A DNA stretch of 31,868 nt from DASQHY01 sp035602605 (GCA_035602605.1 DATNLZ010000040.1:1-31868); one strand, 5' to 3'; positions 7,162 through 16,807 are shown, counted from the first letter of the stretch. Notes: a model not told the origin generated them from the sequence alone. A program made the numbers and translations.

Positions 7162-8190
7162 TTAAGGGCGCGTCGGTGCAGCGGATGAAGGAACCGCCGC
7201 CTCGCGCAAAAACTTGGCTGATTCTTCCGGCGGTGTCGGACAAATGTAAAACCCAGTGCCCCACTCGAATCCGGCAACTTTTGTCAGCTTGGGGATAATC
7301 TCGATATGCCAATGATAGTGATCGTTAATTTCTTCTCCGATAGGTGAGGTGTGAATCATGAAGTTGTACGCTGGACGCGCCAGGACAGCATCGAGACGCA
7401 TCAGATTATCCTTCAGCGCGCGTGCCAGGCTGGAATAGACCGAGCTCTGGTTATTTTCGAAAGACGAGCTATGCTGCTTGGGCAGCAGCCAAGTCTCAAA
7501 AGGAAAACGCGGCGCGTAGGGCGCCAGCGCGATGAAGTGCTCATTCTCGTTTATCACCCGGATGCCGGTGTCTTGTTCCTGGCGGATCACGTCGCAAAAA
7601 ATGCAGCGCTCTTTCTCATGAAAATAATGTTTCGATGCATCCACTTCTTCACGTACGCGCTTCGGTACGATGGGCAACGCGATCAATTGTGAGTGCGGAT
7701 GTTCAAGCGAGGCGCCGGCGGCCTCGCCATGGTTCTTGAAGATAAGAACGTAGCGGAAGCGCTTGTCATTTTTCAGATCGAGCATGCGATCGCGATAAGC
7801 CCAAAGCACATCTTCAATAGCGCGGTCCGGCAAAGTAGCCAGTGTGGCTGCATGGTCGGGCGTCTCGATAATCACTTCGTGTGCGCCGATGCCATTCATT
7901 TTGTCAAACAACCCCTCGCCTTCGCGATCGAGTTCCCCTTCGATCCCTAGCGCAGGAAATTTATTGGGGACAACTCGAATGCACCAGCCCGGCGTGTTGG
8001 GACCGCCACCATTGCGGCCATAAACGAGGATTTCCGGCGGGGTCTTCGCTTCATTGCCCATGCAAAAAGGGCAGAACCCCTTGCCGTGGATGACTACGCT
8101 CTCACGCAAAAAGTCCGAGGGCCGTTTGCCGCGTTCGGTAGAAATGATCACCCAACGGCCTACGATAGGGTCTTTGCGAAGCTCAGGCAA
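7162..8190 (-). CDS. galT: Galactose-1-phosphate uridylyltransferase
   Basis: Leloir-pathway enzyme that exchanges UMP between UDP-glucose and galactose 1-phosphate. The 342 residues match the family length. The HIT-type active site SLEHPHSQL places the nucleophile at His166 and Gln at 168. The metal pair Cys40 and Cys43 (FCPFC) and His113 are in place, and a second CIFC pair follows near residue 197. The start is a TTG at 8190 preceded by a strong AGGAGGT site seven bases upstream; no better ATG exists. The aminotransferase gene lies 216 bp upstream on the same strand with a hairpin between them. No galK or galE is next to it. Confidence 0.93.
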   Translation of the reverse strand: MPELRKDPIVGRWVIISTERGKRPSDFLRESVVIHGKGFCPFCMGNEAKTPPEILVYGRNGGGPNTPGWCIRVVPNKFPALGIEGELDREGEGLFDKMNGIGAHEVIIETPDHAATLATLPDRAIEDVLWAYRDRMLDLKNDKRFRYVLIFKNHGEAAGASLEHPHSQLIALPIVPKRVREEVDASKHYFHEKERCIFCDVIRQEQDTGIRVINENEHFIALAPYAPRFPFETWLLPKQHSSSFENNQSSVYSSLARALKDNLMRLDAVLARPAYNFMIHTSPIGEEINDHYHWHIEIIPKLTKVAGFEWGTGFYICPTPPEESAKFLREAAVPSSAAPTRP

Positions 8191-8221
8191 CGGTACCTCC
8201 TGGGTTTGTGTTACACATCAA

Positions 8222-8248
8222 GCCGGGCACCAAGAGAGTGCGCCCGGC
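8222..8248 (-). terminator. Hairpin between the aminotransferase gene and galT
   Basis: GCCGGGC (8222-8228) pairs perfectly with GCCCGGC (8242-8248) around a 13-base loop. It lies after the aminotransferase stop and about 30 bases before the galT start on the minus strand. Only a weak T-rich stretch follows, so it could be an imperfect terminator or a leader structure that affects galT. Confidence 0.4.
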
Positions 8249-8406
8249 AGTCTGGCGATCTCGTATTGTAACCTGTTCTTCCGTCAGCGCCGAGCGCGCT
8301 CAGCTACTGGGACGTTGTTGTTTTGGTTCTCGCAATCCGTTGCGATTTCTGCTTGGTTCTTTTTCTCATACCAAAGCGCCTTGGTGCAGACGCGAGCGCG
8401 CAACGT

Positions 8407-9756
8407 CTACACTTTCCTTTCAACCTCAGCAATGCATTCGCTAAGAGTTCTCACCGCAAATTCAGCCTGCTCTTCGTCAACCACCAGCGGCGGACACAGG
8501 CGGAGTGTAGTATCTCCCGAGCCGAGAACCAGAAGACCCCGCTGGAAGGCCAACTGAACAACTTGGTTCCGCAGGTCGGGCGCTTTTTCTTTGGTTTTTT
8601 GGTCGCGAACAAACTCAATTCCGATCATCAGTCCTTTGCCACGGATGTCTCCCACGATTTTGTGCCGCTCGCGCCAATGGGCCGTCCGACTGATGATGAA
8701 TTCTCCGAGACGCGCGGCGTTGGCAATGTATTTCTCCTGGAGTAGGCGCAGGGTAGCGAGCGATGCAGCGATACAGACGGGATTGCCGCCGAAGGTGGAA
8801 GCGTGTGCACCAGGAGTCCAGTTCATAACCGATGTCCGCGCAATGATGGCACTCAGCGGCATACCGGAAGCGATACCCTTGGCCGTGCAGATGATGTCCG
8901 GTTCGATGCCAGCGTGGTCCCCGGCCCACCACTTGCCGGTACGACCCATTCCGGACTGCACTTCGTCGGCCACGAGAAGGATGCCGTATTTGCGGCATAT
9001 GCTCTGCAAGCCCTGAAGAAATTCTGGCGGAGCAACAATGTAACCGCCCTCACCTTGGATCGGTTCGATGAAAATTCCGGCCACCTCCTCGGGATCGACG
9101 CGACGCCGGAAAAGTTCGTTTTCGAGATAGCCCAGGCAATCTTCGGAGGCATGTTCCGGACGAATACCGTACGACCCGCGGTAGGTATCCGGAAATGGCG
9201 TGTGAAAGACGCCGGAGAGCAGCGTGCCAAATCCCTTTCGTTGGATGGCCCGGCTGGCCGTCAACGAGAGAGCACCCATGGTGCGGCCGTGGAAGGCACC
9301 GTGGAAAGCGATTAGCTTATCGCGCTTGGTGTGAAAACGGACAAGCTTAATTGCCGCTTCTATTGCCTCCGCACCCGAATTTCCGAAATAAACACGCTTA
9401 GGTTCTTTCCCTGGGCTGATTTCCGCCAATCGCTCCGCGAGCTGTGGCAAGCTCTCGTAATAAAAATCTGTGCCGGACATGTGAATCAATTCCGCCGCCT
9501 GCTTCTGAATCGCGGCAACAATGCTGGGATGGCAGTGTCCTGTCGAACAAACCGCAATCCCTGCGGCAAAATCAAGAAACACGTTCCCATCTACATCTTG
9601 AATTAACGCTCCGCGCCCGGTTTTCGCTACCAGCGGATAGTCACGGGTATACGAAGGCGAAACGTATTGTTCGTCAAGGGCCAGTATTTTCTTCGCCTGT
9701 GGACCGGGGAGCGCCGTTACCAGCTGCGGCAGCTTCATTTCTGTCGTTGCGATCAT
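8407..9756 (-). CDS. Class III (omega) aminotransferase, 4-aminobutyrate/acetylornithine type
   Basis: PLP-dependent enzyme that moves the terminal amino group of an omega-amino acid to a keto acid. The 449-residue product shows the class III order: GNSGAEAIEAAIKLVR (125-140), FHGAFHGRTMGA (151-162), ADEVQSGMGRTG with PLP-nitrogen-binding Asp264, and CTAKGIASGMP with the Schiff-base Lys293. It has a 30-residue N-terminal lead before the fold. AGGAGG lies eight bases before the ATG at 9756. It is similar to GabT, but substrate range in this class cannot be fixed from motifs; ornithine, beta-alanine or 4-aminobutyrate are all possible. cysS lies 179 bp upstream on the same strand. Confidence 0.88.
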   Translation of the reverse strand: MIATTEMKLPQLVTALPGPQAKKILALDEQYVSPSYTRDYPLVAKTGRGALIQDVDGNVFLDFAAGIAVCSTGHCHPSIVAAIQKQAAELIHMSGTDFYYESLPQLAERLAEISPGKEPKRVYFGNSGAEAIEAAIKLVRFHTKRDKLIAFHGAFHGRTMGALSLTASRAIQRKGFGTLLSGVFHTPFPDTYRGSYGIRPEHASEDCLGYLENELFRRRVDPEEVAGIFIEPIQGEGGYIVAPPEFLQGLQSICRKYGILLVADEVQSGMGRTGKWWAGDHAGIEPDIICTAKGIASGMPLSAIIARTSVMNWTPGAHASTFGGNPVCIAASLATLRLLQEKYIANAARLGEFIISRTAHWRERHKIVGDIRGKGLMIGIEFVRDQKTKEKAPDLRNQVVQLAFQRGLLVLGSGDTTLRLCPPLVVDEEQAEFAVRTLSECIAEVERKV

Positions 9757-9935
9757 AGACTTCCTCCTAAAAATCGATTCAGCGCTCCGGATAAGGGCCG
9801 CATCTGCAAAGCGATTAGAGATCTGGAAAGGGAAAACCGCGACAATCGAGAGAAGGGGTTAGTCCACGCCGTATAGATTTGGGCGATCGTGTGACGGAAG
9901 AGAGTGCCGCAGGATGGATTTAGGTCTCTGCAGGT

Positions 9936-11375
9936 TCATTTTCGTTTCCAACGCACACTGCCATCTTTTGAATCCTCGAGGATTATACCATGTTCCGCAA
10001 GCTGCTGGCGAATGCGATCGGATGCCGCAAAATCACGCTGTTGGCGCGCGCTCCGCCGCGCGTCAATAAGCGCTTCGACTTCGGCGTCCGAATACCCCTG
10101 CTCGGTGCTTCCCAAACCAAGCTCGCGGAGCCGCATCGCATCATCATCGTTGAGCACTGCAAAGATGGCGTCAAAGCGCCTGAGCACATCGAGTATTAAT
10201 CCAGAATTCCCTTCGCAGAATTCTCCTTTATCGATAGCAATGTTCGATTCTCGTACCAAGTCAAAAATCGACGCTAACGCTTGCGCCGTGTTCAGATCAT
10301 CGCAAAGCCCTTTCTCAAACTCTTCGCGTGCAATATGCGTCCTTGCCGCTAGGGTGGCGTCCTGGCCCGGCGGGAATTTGCCCGCGCGCACCCTGGTATC
10401 CAAATTTCGGAGGCGCTCCACGGAAGTCGCCGCCTGCTGCAATCCATCAAAGGTAAAATTAAGTTGCCGCCGGTAGGGCACCGAAGCGAGAAGGAATCTC
10501 ACCGCAGATGGCTTGTGTCCCTTGGCGAAAATATCGCGCAAGGTGTAGAAGTTTCCCAAGGACTTCGACATCTTTTCGCCTTCAACCTGCAAAAACTCCG
10601 CGTGTAGCCAATAGCGCACAAATTGTTTTCCAGTAGCACCCTCGGACTGAGCAATTTCATTTTCGTGGTGCGGGAATACCAGGTCAACGCCCCCGGTATG
10701 AATGTCCAAGGTCTCCCCAAGGTAACGCATAGCCATGGTGGAGCATTCGATATGCCACCCCGGGCGTCCCGGCCCCAGTGTTGTCTCCCAAAAATGTTCG
10801 CCCGGCTTCGGAGCTTTCCACAACGCAAAATCACGCGCGTCAGCCTTATCGTAGCGGTCCACATCAACGCTCGCACCCGCCTGAATACCGGTGAAGTCAA
10901 TCTTGGAAAGCTTTCCGTATCCCGGAAAATTAGCGATGCGGAAATAAATCGAGCCATCGCTCACGTAGGTAAAGTTCTTCTTCCGCAACCGATCGATCAG
11001 CGCAACCATGTCGTCAATGTGATCGGTGGCTCGCACGCTTCGCGCGGGTGGCTCGAGTTGCAGGGCCTTGCAGTCAGCGAAAAAGGCATGCACATATTTT
11101 TCAGTGTACTCGCGGATTCCCACGCCCTCCGCGGCGGCCTTCTGAATGATCCGGTCATCCACATCGGTAAGGTTCATCACCTGCGTCAGCTGCAGGCCCT
11201 GGCTTCGCAGAAAGCGCCGCAAAATGTCTTGGAACACGAACGTGCGGAAATTTCCGATATGCGCGAAGTCGTACACCGTTGGGCCGCAGGAGTACATGCG
11301 CACCTGTCCAGGGGTGACCGGTACGAAAGCTTCCTTGCGCCCCGTCAGGGTGTTATGAAGAAAAATCTCCACCAT
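9936..11375 (-). CDS. cysS: Cysteinyl-tRNA synthetase
   Basis: Class I aminoacyl-tRNA synthetase that charges tRNA-Cys. The 479-residue product has the HIGN signature (39-42), KMSKSLGN (268-275) and the four zinc ligands Cys30, Cys211, His236 and Glu240, each two positions beyond the Escherichia coli residues. The C-terminal half holds the DALR-type helical domain. I chose the ATG at 11375, preceded by GGTGGAG. The frame continues upstream to 11408, but that part has no family match. The gene diverges from smc; its substrate tRNA gene is at 244-320. Confidence 0.96.
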   Translation of the reverse strand: MVEIFLHNTLTGRKEAFVPVTPGQVRMYSCGPTVYDFAHIGNFRTFVFQDILRRFLRSQGLQLTQVMNLTDVDDRIIQKAAAEGVGIREYTEKYVHAFFADCKALQLEPPARSVRATDHIDDMVALIDRLRKKNFTYVSDGSIYFRIANFPGYGKLSKIDFTGIQAGASVDVDRYDKADARDFALWKAPKPGEHFWETTLGPGRPGWHIECSTMAMRYLGETLDIHTGGVDLVFPHHENEIAQSEGATGKQFVRYWLHAEFLQVEGEKMSKSLGNFYTLRDIFAKGHKPSAVRFLLASVPYRRQLNFTFDGLQQAATSVERLRNLDTRVRAGKFPPGQDATLAARTHIAREEFEKGLCDDLNTAQALASIFDLVRESNIAIDKGEFCEGNSGLILDVLRRFDAIFAVLNDDDAMRLRELGLGSTEQGYSDAEVEALIDARRSARQQRDFAASDRIRQQLAEHGIILEDSKDGSVRWKRK

Positions 11376-11462
11376 CAGTTCTCCACCAGCAGCTTGCCGC
11401 CAGCCCACGACTGGTTCACCATCAGCGCACTACCGGCGAGAGCACGCCTGGCAAAACAGGCC

Positions 11463-11491
11463 ATTGTAGCCGACGCCCGCGCTCGATACAA
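11463..11491 (-). promoter_or_regulatory. Possible cysS promoter
   Basis: On the minus strand TTGTAT (11491-11486) and TACAAT (11468-11463) are separated by 17 bases. The -10 box is close to consensus and the -35 box is weaker. It would give a leader of about 80 bases before the cysS start. Confidence 0.45.
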
Positions 11492-11680
11492 ACCAGGGCC
11501 GCCTGGACGTTTCCCACAGACACTATCCATTGTGTTTCGCTTTACAGCCTGCACCATCCATGCTATGTTTTTGTCCCGTAACCGCCATTCGATAGCGCCA
11601 GGCGGCTGGGCCACTGTTTCAGGACCTGCCAACCTTTTTGTCGCCAGTAGCAACCTCCATCCGAGGAATAAGAACACGTC

Positions 11681-11714
11681 TCTGCGTGCGCGATTTTCAG
11701 CGCGCCCACGCAGA
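11681..11714 (+). promoter_or_regulatory. Strong leader hairpin directly upstream of smc
   Basis: TCTGCGTG (11681-11688) pairs with CACGCAGA (11707-11714), and inside it CGCG (11689-11692) pairs with CGCG (11701-11704), leaving an 8-base loop and a two-base bulge. The structure ends a few bases before the ribosome site AAAGGGG (11721-11727) and the TTG start at 11733. There is no T-run, so it is not a classical terminator. Confidence 0.5.
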
Positions 11715-11732
11715 TGACCCAAAGGGGCGACC

Positions 11733-14700
11733 TTGCTGAAGCTGCGAAAAGTTGAGCTAGTCGGGTTTAAGTCATTTTGCGAGCGCACCACCATTACATT
11801 TAGCGGCAATGGCACCACCTGCATCGTTGGTCCCAATGGCTGTGGGAAGTCTAACGTCGTCGACGCCATTTCCTGGGTACTCGGCGAGCAAAGCCATAAG
11901 TCGCTACGTGCTGAGCGCATGTCCGACTGTATTTTCAATGGCACCGCCAAGCGTGCGCCTCTGGGCATGTCCGAAGTGCTTATTACCCTCGAAGACTCTG
12001 AACTCGCCGAAGCGGCGCGTTTCGTACTTGAAGGAAAATCGGATTCTCAAGGTGCGGTGTCCGAGGTTCTCCTGGAAACAGCTCAACCTTCCGAAAGGCC
12101 GGATGGCGGCGAAGAAAACGTCGCGAAAAACCCTGATGGGACCAGCGGGAGCATCGAGCTCTGCAAGCCCACCGAGCCGGTGATCGAAGAGAAGTTTAAG
12201 CATCGCAAGCGCTCACCAGAAGATCCACCTGTCCGGGTCAAACCTGGTGAAGTAGTCGTCGGGCGGCGCCTGTACCGTTCGGGCCAAAGCGAATACATCA
12301 TCAATGGCCGGACCGCCAGGCTGCGCGACGTCCAAGACATGTTCATGGGTGTCGGCCTTGGACCCGATTCTTACGCGATTATAGAGCAGGGCCGCATCGG
12401 TCAAATACTCAGCAGCAAGCCCATGGAACGGCGGGCAATCATCGAAGAAGCCGCCGGCGTCACCAAATTTAAAACCAAGAAACGTCTTGCCGAAGCGAAG
12501 CTCGAATCCTCCAAAATAAATCTGTCTCGCGTCAACGATATCGTCGTGGAAGTCGAAAAGCAGCTCGGGTCACTCAAGCGCCAAGCATCCAAGGCCCGTC
12601 GTTATGCCGAAGTCCGCGAGCAAATGCGCGGCCTCGTTCGGCAGGTTCTCGCCAGCAAGGCCAACGAGCTCGATTCTGAGGCCGAGCGTCTCTCTCAGCT
12701 ACTCGCCGAACTGAGCACACGTGAATCGCAACAGAGCGAAGCCGTACGGCGAAGCGAACAGGAAATCGAGCAACTCTCCGAGCGAACGTATTCGCTCGAC
12801 GCCGAATTGCGCCATAATCAGAATCTTTTTGGGCAGACAGCTCTTGAGCTCGATCGCGCCGAGAATCGCATCAACTTCAACCTGCAGCGCATGAGCGAGC
12901 TCGAATCGCGCGGCCATCAATTCCAAGTGGAGATACAGCAGGCCATCCTCCAATCCGAGCAGGCCGGCGCTCGCCGCACCGCGCAGCAGGAAGCCGCTGA
13001 CTCACTCCGCGCCCAAACACATTCCCTTGAGGTGTTGCTTCAGCAAGCAGCCGAGAAAACGCAACAGCTCACCGACGGCACCTTGGAAATCGACCGACGC
13101 ATCGACGAACTTCGCCAGCAGACAGCTCATCTCGGCGAAGACCTAATCCACCTGCACGGTGAGCAGCTCCAGGCTGAAGAAGCGCTCGCCCATCACAGCG
13201 GCGCAGAGCAGCGACTCCAAAAACAGGAAAACGGGTTGCTTGAAGAATCGCTCCACTTTCGCGAGCAGGCTGAAGCTGCGGCCGTCCAATGGCAGACCGC
13301 AGCCGATCGCACCCGCGCCATGGAGCAGCAACTAACCGCAATGCAGGAACGTCTTGCCGACCTGCGCCGCCACCAACAGGCAACCACCGCCGAGGTCGAA
13401 GCAGCACGTGACTCGCTGGCTGGTGCTCGCGCTCGGCGCGGGACGCTGGAACAAATCCTGACTGATCGTTCTTATACCGCGGAGGCTGTGCAGAAACTTT
13501 TCGCCTCGAAGGGCGAGCCGGGTCGCACGTTTCGTGCCGTGGGTGTCCTCGCCGATTACGCCGAGGTCGAGCAGCAATACGAAAGTGCCGTTGAACAGTT
13601 CCTCCGAGACGAATTGGAATATGTTGTCGTCGAAACATTTGATCACGCCCGCGCGGGAGTAGCTCTGTTGCGCGACGAAATGGGCGGCCGCGCCACGTTT
13701 TTCGTGGATTCGCTACGGCATCTGCAGCTCAAGGCCAATGAGCCGGTCATTCCCTTCGCCTCGAATCAAGCCGTCGTCTCGCGCCTGGACAAACTGGTCG
13801 AGTTCCGCGACCCTCTCGGCGCTGCCGCGAAACAATTTCTGCCGCGTCTGCAGTCTGCGTTTCTCGTGGAGACCTCCGCCGCTGCCGAGACCCTTGCGCG
13901 CGAAAATCCCCATTTCCACTTTGTGGCTCTCGACGGCACTAGCTATCAGGGACGCATGGTCACCGGTGGGCGTCCGGATCAGGCCGGACCACTCGGCATG
14001 AAACGCGAGTTGCGCGGTCTCGATGCGGAAGTGTCGGAGCTCGAGCGTCGTGTCTCCGAATCCCAGGCCACACTTGAACATTTTGCGCAAGAAATCCGCG
14101 TCACCGAGAAATCGCTCGAGGAAACGACTGCTCTCCATCACGACGCCGAAAAGTCCGTCTTTCTCGCCACGCATCATCGCGAGCAGGCTAATGCCGAGCT
14201 AGCTCGCCTTGGAATGGAGCTCGGCATTTGTCAAAAGGACCTCATCAGATTGCGTGAAGAAATGCAATCCACGCAGCAGCGCGCCATTCATGCGCAGCAA
14301 CAGCTCGCGCGAGCGAGAGATTCGCGCGCGTCCGCGGAGAGCGAAAGCCTCCGGGCCACCGAGTCGCTCCAGACAACACGTGAATTACTCCTGGCGCAGC
14401 AAGAGGAAACCGGAAGGCTTCGCGCCGAACACGCCGGATCCCTCGAGCGTTTAGCGAGCGCGGAATCTCTCGCCGTCCGCCTCTCCGAAGAACAGCAGGA
14501 AATTGCCCGTCGCGAATCTGCCTTGCGGGAACAACGGTGCGCGCTCTTAGCCGAGCGGCAAACCATGGCTTCGCAAACGGCTGAATTGCAGCTTCAGTTA
14601 GAAGCACTCCGCGCCGACAAAGCTCGGCTTGAAACGCGCCGCATTGAGCTCGAGCGCGAATGGAACGAGGCTCGCGAGCGCAATGCTCGCGTTGACGACG

Positions 14701-15557
14701 CCTTACGCATGTCCCGTCAAACGCTGGAGGAGCTGCGCGAGGGTCGAAGCCAGCACGAGATCGAGCGGGCGCGCAACGACTCCGATCGCCAGCACTTGCG
14801 TGAGACTTGCCTCGCCGAACTCAATGCCCATCCCGAAGACCTAGTCGCCCAGGAAACCGCTCTTCTCACTGGCGAAGAGCTGGCATCCGCCGAATCTAAT
14901 TGCCGCGAAATGCGCTCGCGTATTGATGCTATGGGCCCTGTCAACATGATGGCCCTCGACGAATACACCACTTGTGAGCAGCGTTTCACCTTCCTCACTC
15001 GCGAGCGCGACGACCTGCTTCAGTCCATCTCCGACACACAGCAGGCCATTCGCGAGCTCGACGAAGTTTCTCGCCACAAATTTGAGGAAGCTTTCGCCAT
15101 CATCAATGCCAATTTCGTGGAAGCCTTCCGCACGATTTTTGGCGGTGGTACGGGTGAGATGCGCCTCACGGAACTCGATAGTTCTGGCGATGCCGGCATC
15201 GACGTCGTGGCGCAGCCGCCTGGCAAGCGCCTGCAAAATGTTTTGCTTCTCTCTGGCGGCGAAAAAGCGATGACTGCACTCGCGTTGCTCATTGCCATTT
15301 TCCGCTTTCAACCCAGCCCTTTCTGCATCCTGGACGAAGTTGATGCCCCGCTCGACGAAGCCAACGTCGGCCGCTTTACGCGCCTCGTCGGGGAAATGAG
15401 CGGCAAGACACAATTCATCATCGTCACGCACAATCGCCGCACTATGGAGATGGCGAGCGTCCTGTATGGTGTGACCATGCAGGAGCCCGGCGTGTCTAAG
15501 CTGGTCTCCGTTCAGTGGGATGATCAACCGAAGGCCGCTGCCGCCACCGCCGCCTAA
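11733..15557 (+). CDS. smc: Chromosome segregation ATPase SMC, with head-domain insertion
   Basis: Core subunit of the bacterial condensin complex, which compacts and separates the chromosome with ScpA and ScpB. The 1274-residue protein has the Walker A motif GPNGCGKS (33-40), long coiled coils (about 250-580 and 760-1070), a hinge (about 585-750), the ABC signature LLSGGEKAMTALALL (near 1171) and a Walker B motif in CILDEVDAPLDEAN (near 1200). Compared with Bacillus SMC, about 70 extra residues (roughly 91-170, acidic and rich in Ser, Glu, Pro and Lys) interrupt the N-terminal head between ITLED and EVVVGRRLYRSG. The TTG start at 11733 has an AAAGGGG ribosome site and begins at the family's usual first residues. 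scpA and scpB are not in the window. Confidence 0.96.
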   Translation: MLKLRKVELVGFKSFCERTTITFSGNGTTCIVGPNGCGKSNVVDAISWVLGEQSHKSLRAERMSDCIFNGTAKRAPLGMSEVLITLEDSELAEAARFVLEGKSDSQGAVSEVLLETAQPSERPDGGEENVAKNPDGTSGSIELCKPTEPVIEEKFKHRKRSPEDPPVRVKPGEVVVGRRLYRSGQSEYIINGRTARLRDVQDMFMGVGLGPDSYAIIEQGRIGQILSSKPMERRAIIEEAAGVTKFKTKKRLAEAKLESSKINLSRVNDIVVEVEKQLGSLKRQASKARRYAEVREQMRGLVRQVLASKANELDSEAERLSQLLAELSTRESQQSEAVRRSEQEIEQLSERTYSLDAELRHNQNLFGQTALELDRAENRINFNLQRMSELESRGHQFQVEIQQAILQSEQAGARRTAQQEAADSLRAQTHSLEVLLQQAAEKTQQLTDGTLEIDRRIDELRQQTAHLGEDLIHLHGEQLQAEEALAHHSGAEQRLQKQENGLLEESLHFREQAEAAAVQWQTAADRTRAMEQQLTAMQERLADLRRHQQATTAEVEAARDSLAGARARRGTLEQILTDRSYTAEAVQKLFASKGEPGRTFRAVGVLADYAEVEQQYESAVEQFLRDELEYVVVETFDHARAGVALLRDEMGGRATFFVDSLRHLQLKANEPVIPFASNQAVVSRLDKLVEFRDPLGAAAKQFLPRLQSAFLVETSAAAETLARENPHFHFVALDGTSYQGRMVTGGRPDQAGPLGMKRELRGLDAEVSELERRVSESQATLEHFAQEIRVTEKSLEETTALHHDAEKSVFLATHHREQANAELARLGMELGICQKDLIRLREEMQSTQQRAIHAQQQLARARDSRASAESESLRATESLQTTRELLLAQQEETGRLRAEHAGSLERLASAESLAVRLSEEQQEIARRESALREQRCALLAERQTMASQTAELQLQLEALRADKARLETRRIELEREWNEARERNARVDDALRMSRQTLEELREGRSQHEIERARNDSDRQHLRETCLAELNAHPEDLVAQETALLTGEELASAESNCREMRSRIDAMGPVNMMALDEYTTCEQRFTFLTRERDDLLQSISDTQQAIRELDEVSRHKFEEAFAIINANFVEAFRTIFGGGTGEMRLTELDSSGDAGIDVVAQPPGKRLQNVLLLSGGEKAMTALALLIAIFRFQPSPFCILDEVDAPLDEANVGRFTRLVGEMSGKTQFIIVTHNRRTMEMASVLYGVTMQEPGVSKLVSVQWDDQPKAAAATAA

Positions 15558-15588
15558 ATGGGGCGCTTAGCTCCCTGTTAGCCGGTAT

Positions 15589-15617
15589 AGCCTCTCCGAG
15601 GGGCTGGTTCATTTTTC
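15589..15617 (+). terminator. Likely intrinsic terminator after smc
   Basis: AGCCTC (15589-15594) pairs with GGGGCT (15600-15605), including one G-T pair, around a 5-base loop. It is followed by GGTTCATTTTT, a moderate T-run at 15612-15616. It lies about 30 bases after the smc stop and before the convergent transporter gene. Confidence 0.5.
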
Positions 15618-15699
15618 CGCGAAAACGAGTGATGCCTGCAAGTTGTATCCGCCTCGCATGGTTCGCGCATCGGTCCCCTCTTCGGAGCAACAGCGATTC

Positions 15700-16671
15700 C
15701 TAAAACCAAATGACTGCCTTCAAAATAAGGGCCAGCGAAATGGCCGCAACTGTGAACCACAGCAAAACACCTTGCAGAAAAGGGCGCAGGCCGGTTCGTT
15801 TCACGGTCGCGACGGAAATACCCGTACCGATCAGATATAACGTCGCTGTCAGACCTGCCTTCCCGAGCCTGCTGAGAATGTTCGTAACATTCGACGCTTG
15901 CGGCACGTAGGTGTGGATGACGGCTGCCGCGCAGAACAACATAATGAACCAAGGCCATTGAATTTGCCCCTTTGTTTTGTTTACCGCCGCCGTGCCCAAC
16001 GCGAGCGGCACAATCCATAAAGCTCGTGCCAGCTTCACTGTGGTGCCGATCACGAGCGCAACTGTCCCGTAACGTGCCGTCGCTCCTACTACTGAGCTCG
16101 TATCGTGAATAGCTAGCGCCGCCCATAATCCGAACTGCTCCTGCGACAGATGCAGTGCCCATCCAATTCCGGGAAATAAGAGCAGCGCCACGGAATTGAG
16201 TATAAAGACCGTGCCCAATGCCACGGCCATCTCTTCTTCCGTTGCCTGCACAATCGGAGCAACCGCCGCGATTGCACTTCCCCCGCAAATTGCGGTGCCC
16301 GTTGCGATCAAGAATGACGCTTTTTTCTGAACTCGCAGTATCTTGCCCATCAAAAGTCCCAGCAAAAGCGTGATGGCGATCCCTGCAGCTGTATAAATAA
16401 AACCGACCCGCCCGGCCCGCAGCACGTCTCGCAGGTCCATGCCAAATCCAAGCGCGACGACAGAAGCCTGCAGCAGGAATTTTGCAGCTTGCCTGCTCTG
16501 CACGGCATAGGGATGCACAAAGGTGAGCCCAAACACTAATCCCACTGCAAGTGCAACCGGTGGAGACACCCTCCCACTGGCCGAACAAACCAACCCTACC
16601 AAGAATAAACCTGTCGCCAAATTCTGGTTTACTGAGCGCTTCGATCGCACGGTTCCAATGTGCGGGGTCAT
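15700..16671 (-). CDS. YeiH/UPF0324-family membrane protein (putative sulfate exporter family)
   Basis: A 323-residue inner-membrane protein with about ten hydrophobic segments. The motif GTAICGGSAIAAVAP and the later HDTSSVVGATARYG are hallmarks of the YeiH/UPF0324 family. The annotated name, putative sulfate exporter, is by convention and substrate is not established. The ATG at 16671 is preceded by AGAGGA; the frame runs further upstream to 16764 but with a cysteine- and glycine-rich tail unlike the family. It converges with smc and diverges from the SDR gene 136 bp away. Confidence 0.85.
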   Translation of the reverse strand: MTPHIGTVRSKRSVNQNLATGLFLVGLVCSASGRVSPPVALAVGLVFGLTFVHPYAVQSRQAAKFLLQASVVALGFGMDLRDVLRAGRVGFIYTAAGIAITLLLGLLMGKILRVQKKASFLIATGTAICGGSAIAAVAPIVQATEEEMAVALGTVFILNSVALLLFPGIGWALHLSQEQFGLWAALAIHDTSSVVGATARYGTVALVIGTTVKLARALWIVPLALGTAAVNKTKGQIQWPWFIMLFCAAAVIHTYVPQASNVTNILSRLGKAGLTATLYLIGTGISVATVKRTGLRPFLQGVLLWFTVAAISLALILKAVIWF

Positions 16672-16807
16672 CCCATTTCCTCTCAAAAACACTGCAGACT
16701 GGCCACCACCGGCAGTCAAATCCCTTCCGTGCCCGCAACACACAACATTGTGCGCGGCCAACACGCGGCGCCATTGTAAGATAGTTGGCGAATTTTGGGA
16801 GATTCAG

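Larger units (their letters stand above)
11376..11732. other. Divergent cysS/smc intergenic region
   Basis: About 357 bp separate the two divergent starts. It contains the candidate cysS promoter at 11463-11491 and the strong hairpin at 11681-11714. I see no convincing gene on either strand; the open frames that cross it are shadows of cysS and smc. Confidence 0.6.

Noticed and set aside
8407..9756. argD as the specific name for the aminotransferase
   Set aside because: Length and class III motifs fit several omega-aminotransferases, and no arginine biosynthesis gene is nearby.
10623..11717. 364-codon open frame on the plus strand antisense to cysS
   Set aside because: It is a shadow of cysS, which has all synthetase motifs; the plus-strand product is basic, low in recognised motifs and crosses the divergent promoter region.
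15578..16774. 398-codon minus-strand frame over the YeiH-type gene
   Set aside because: Its product is rich in Arg, Cys and Gly without membrane segments, whereas the other frame gives a clear YeiH-family transporter.
16523..16807. N-terminal extension of the SDR frame
   Set aside because: It overlaps the divergent YeiH-type gene, and the ATG at 16808 has a ribosome site and starts just before the cofactor motif.
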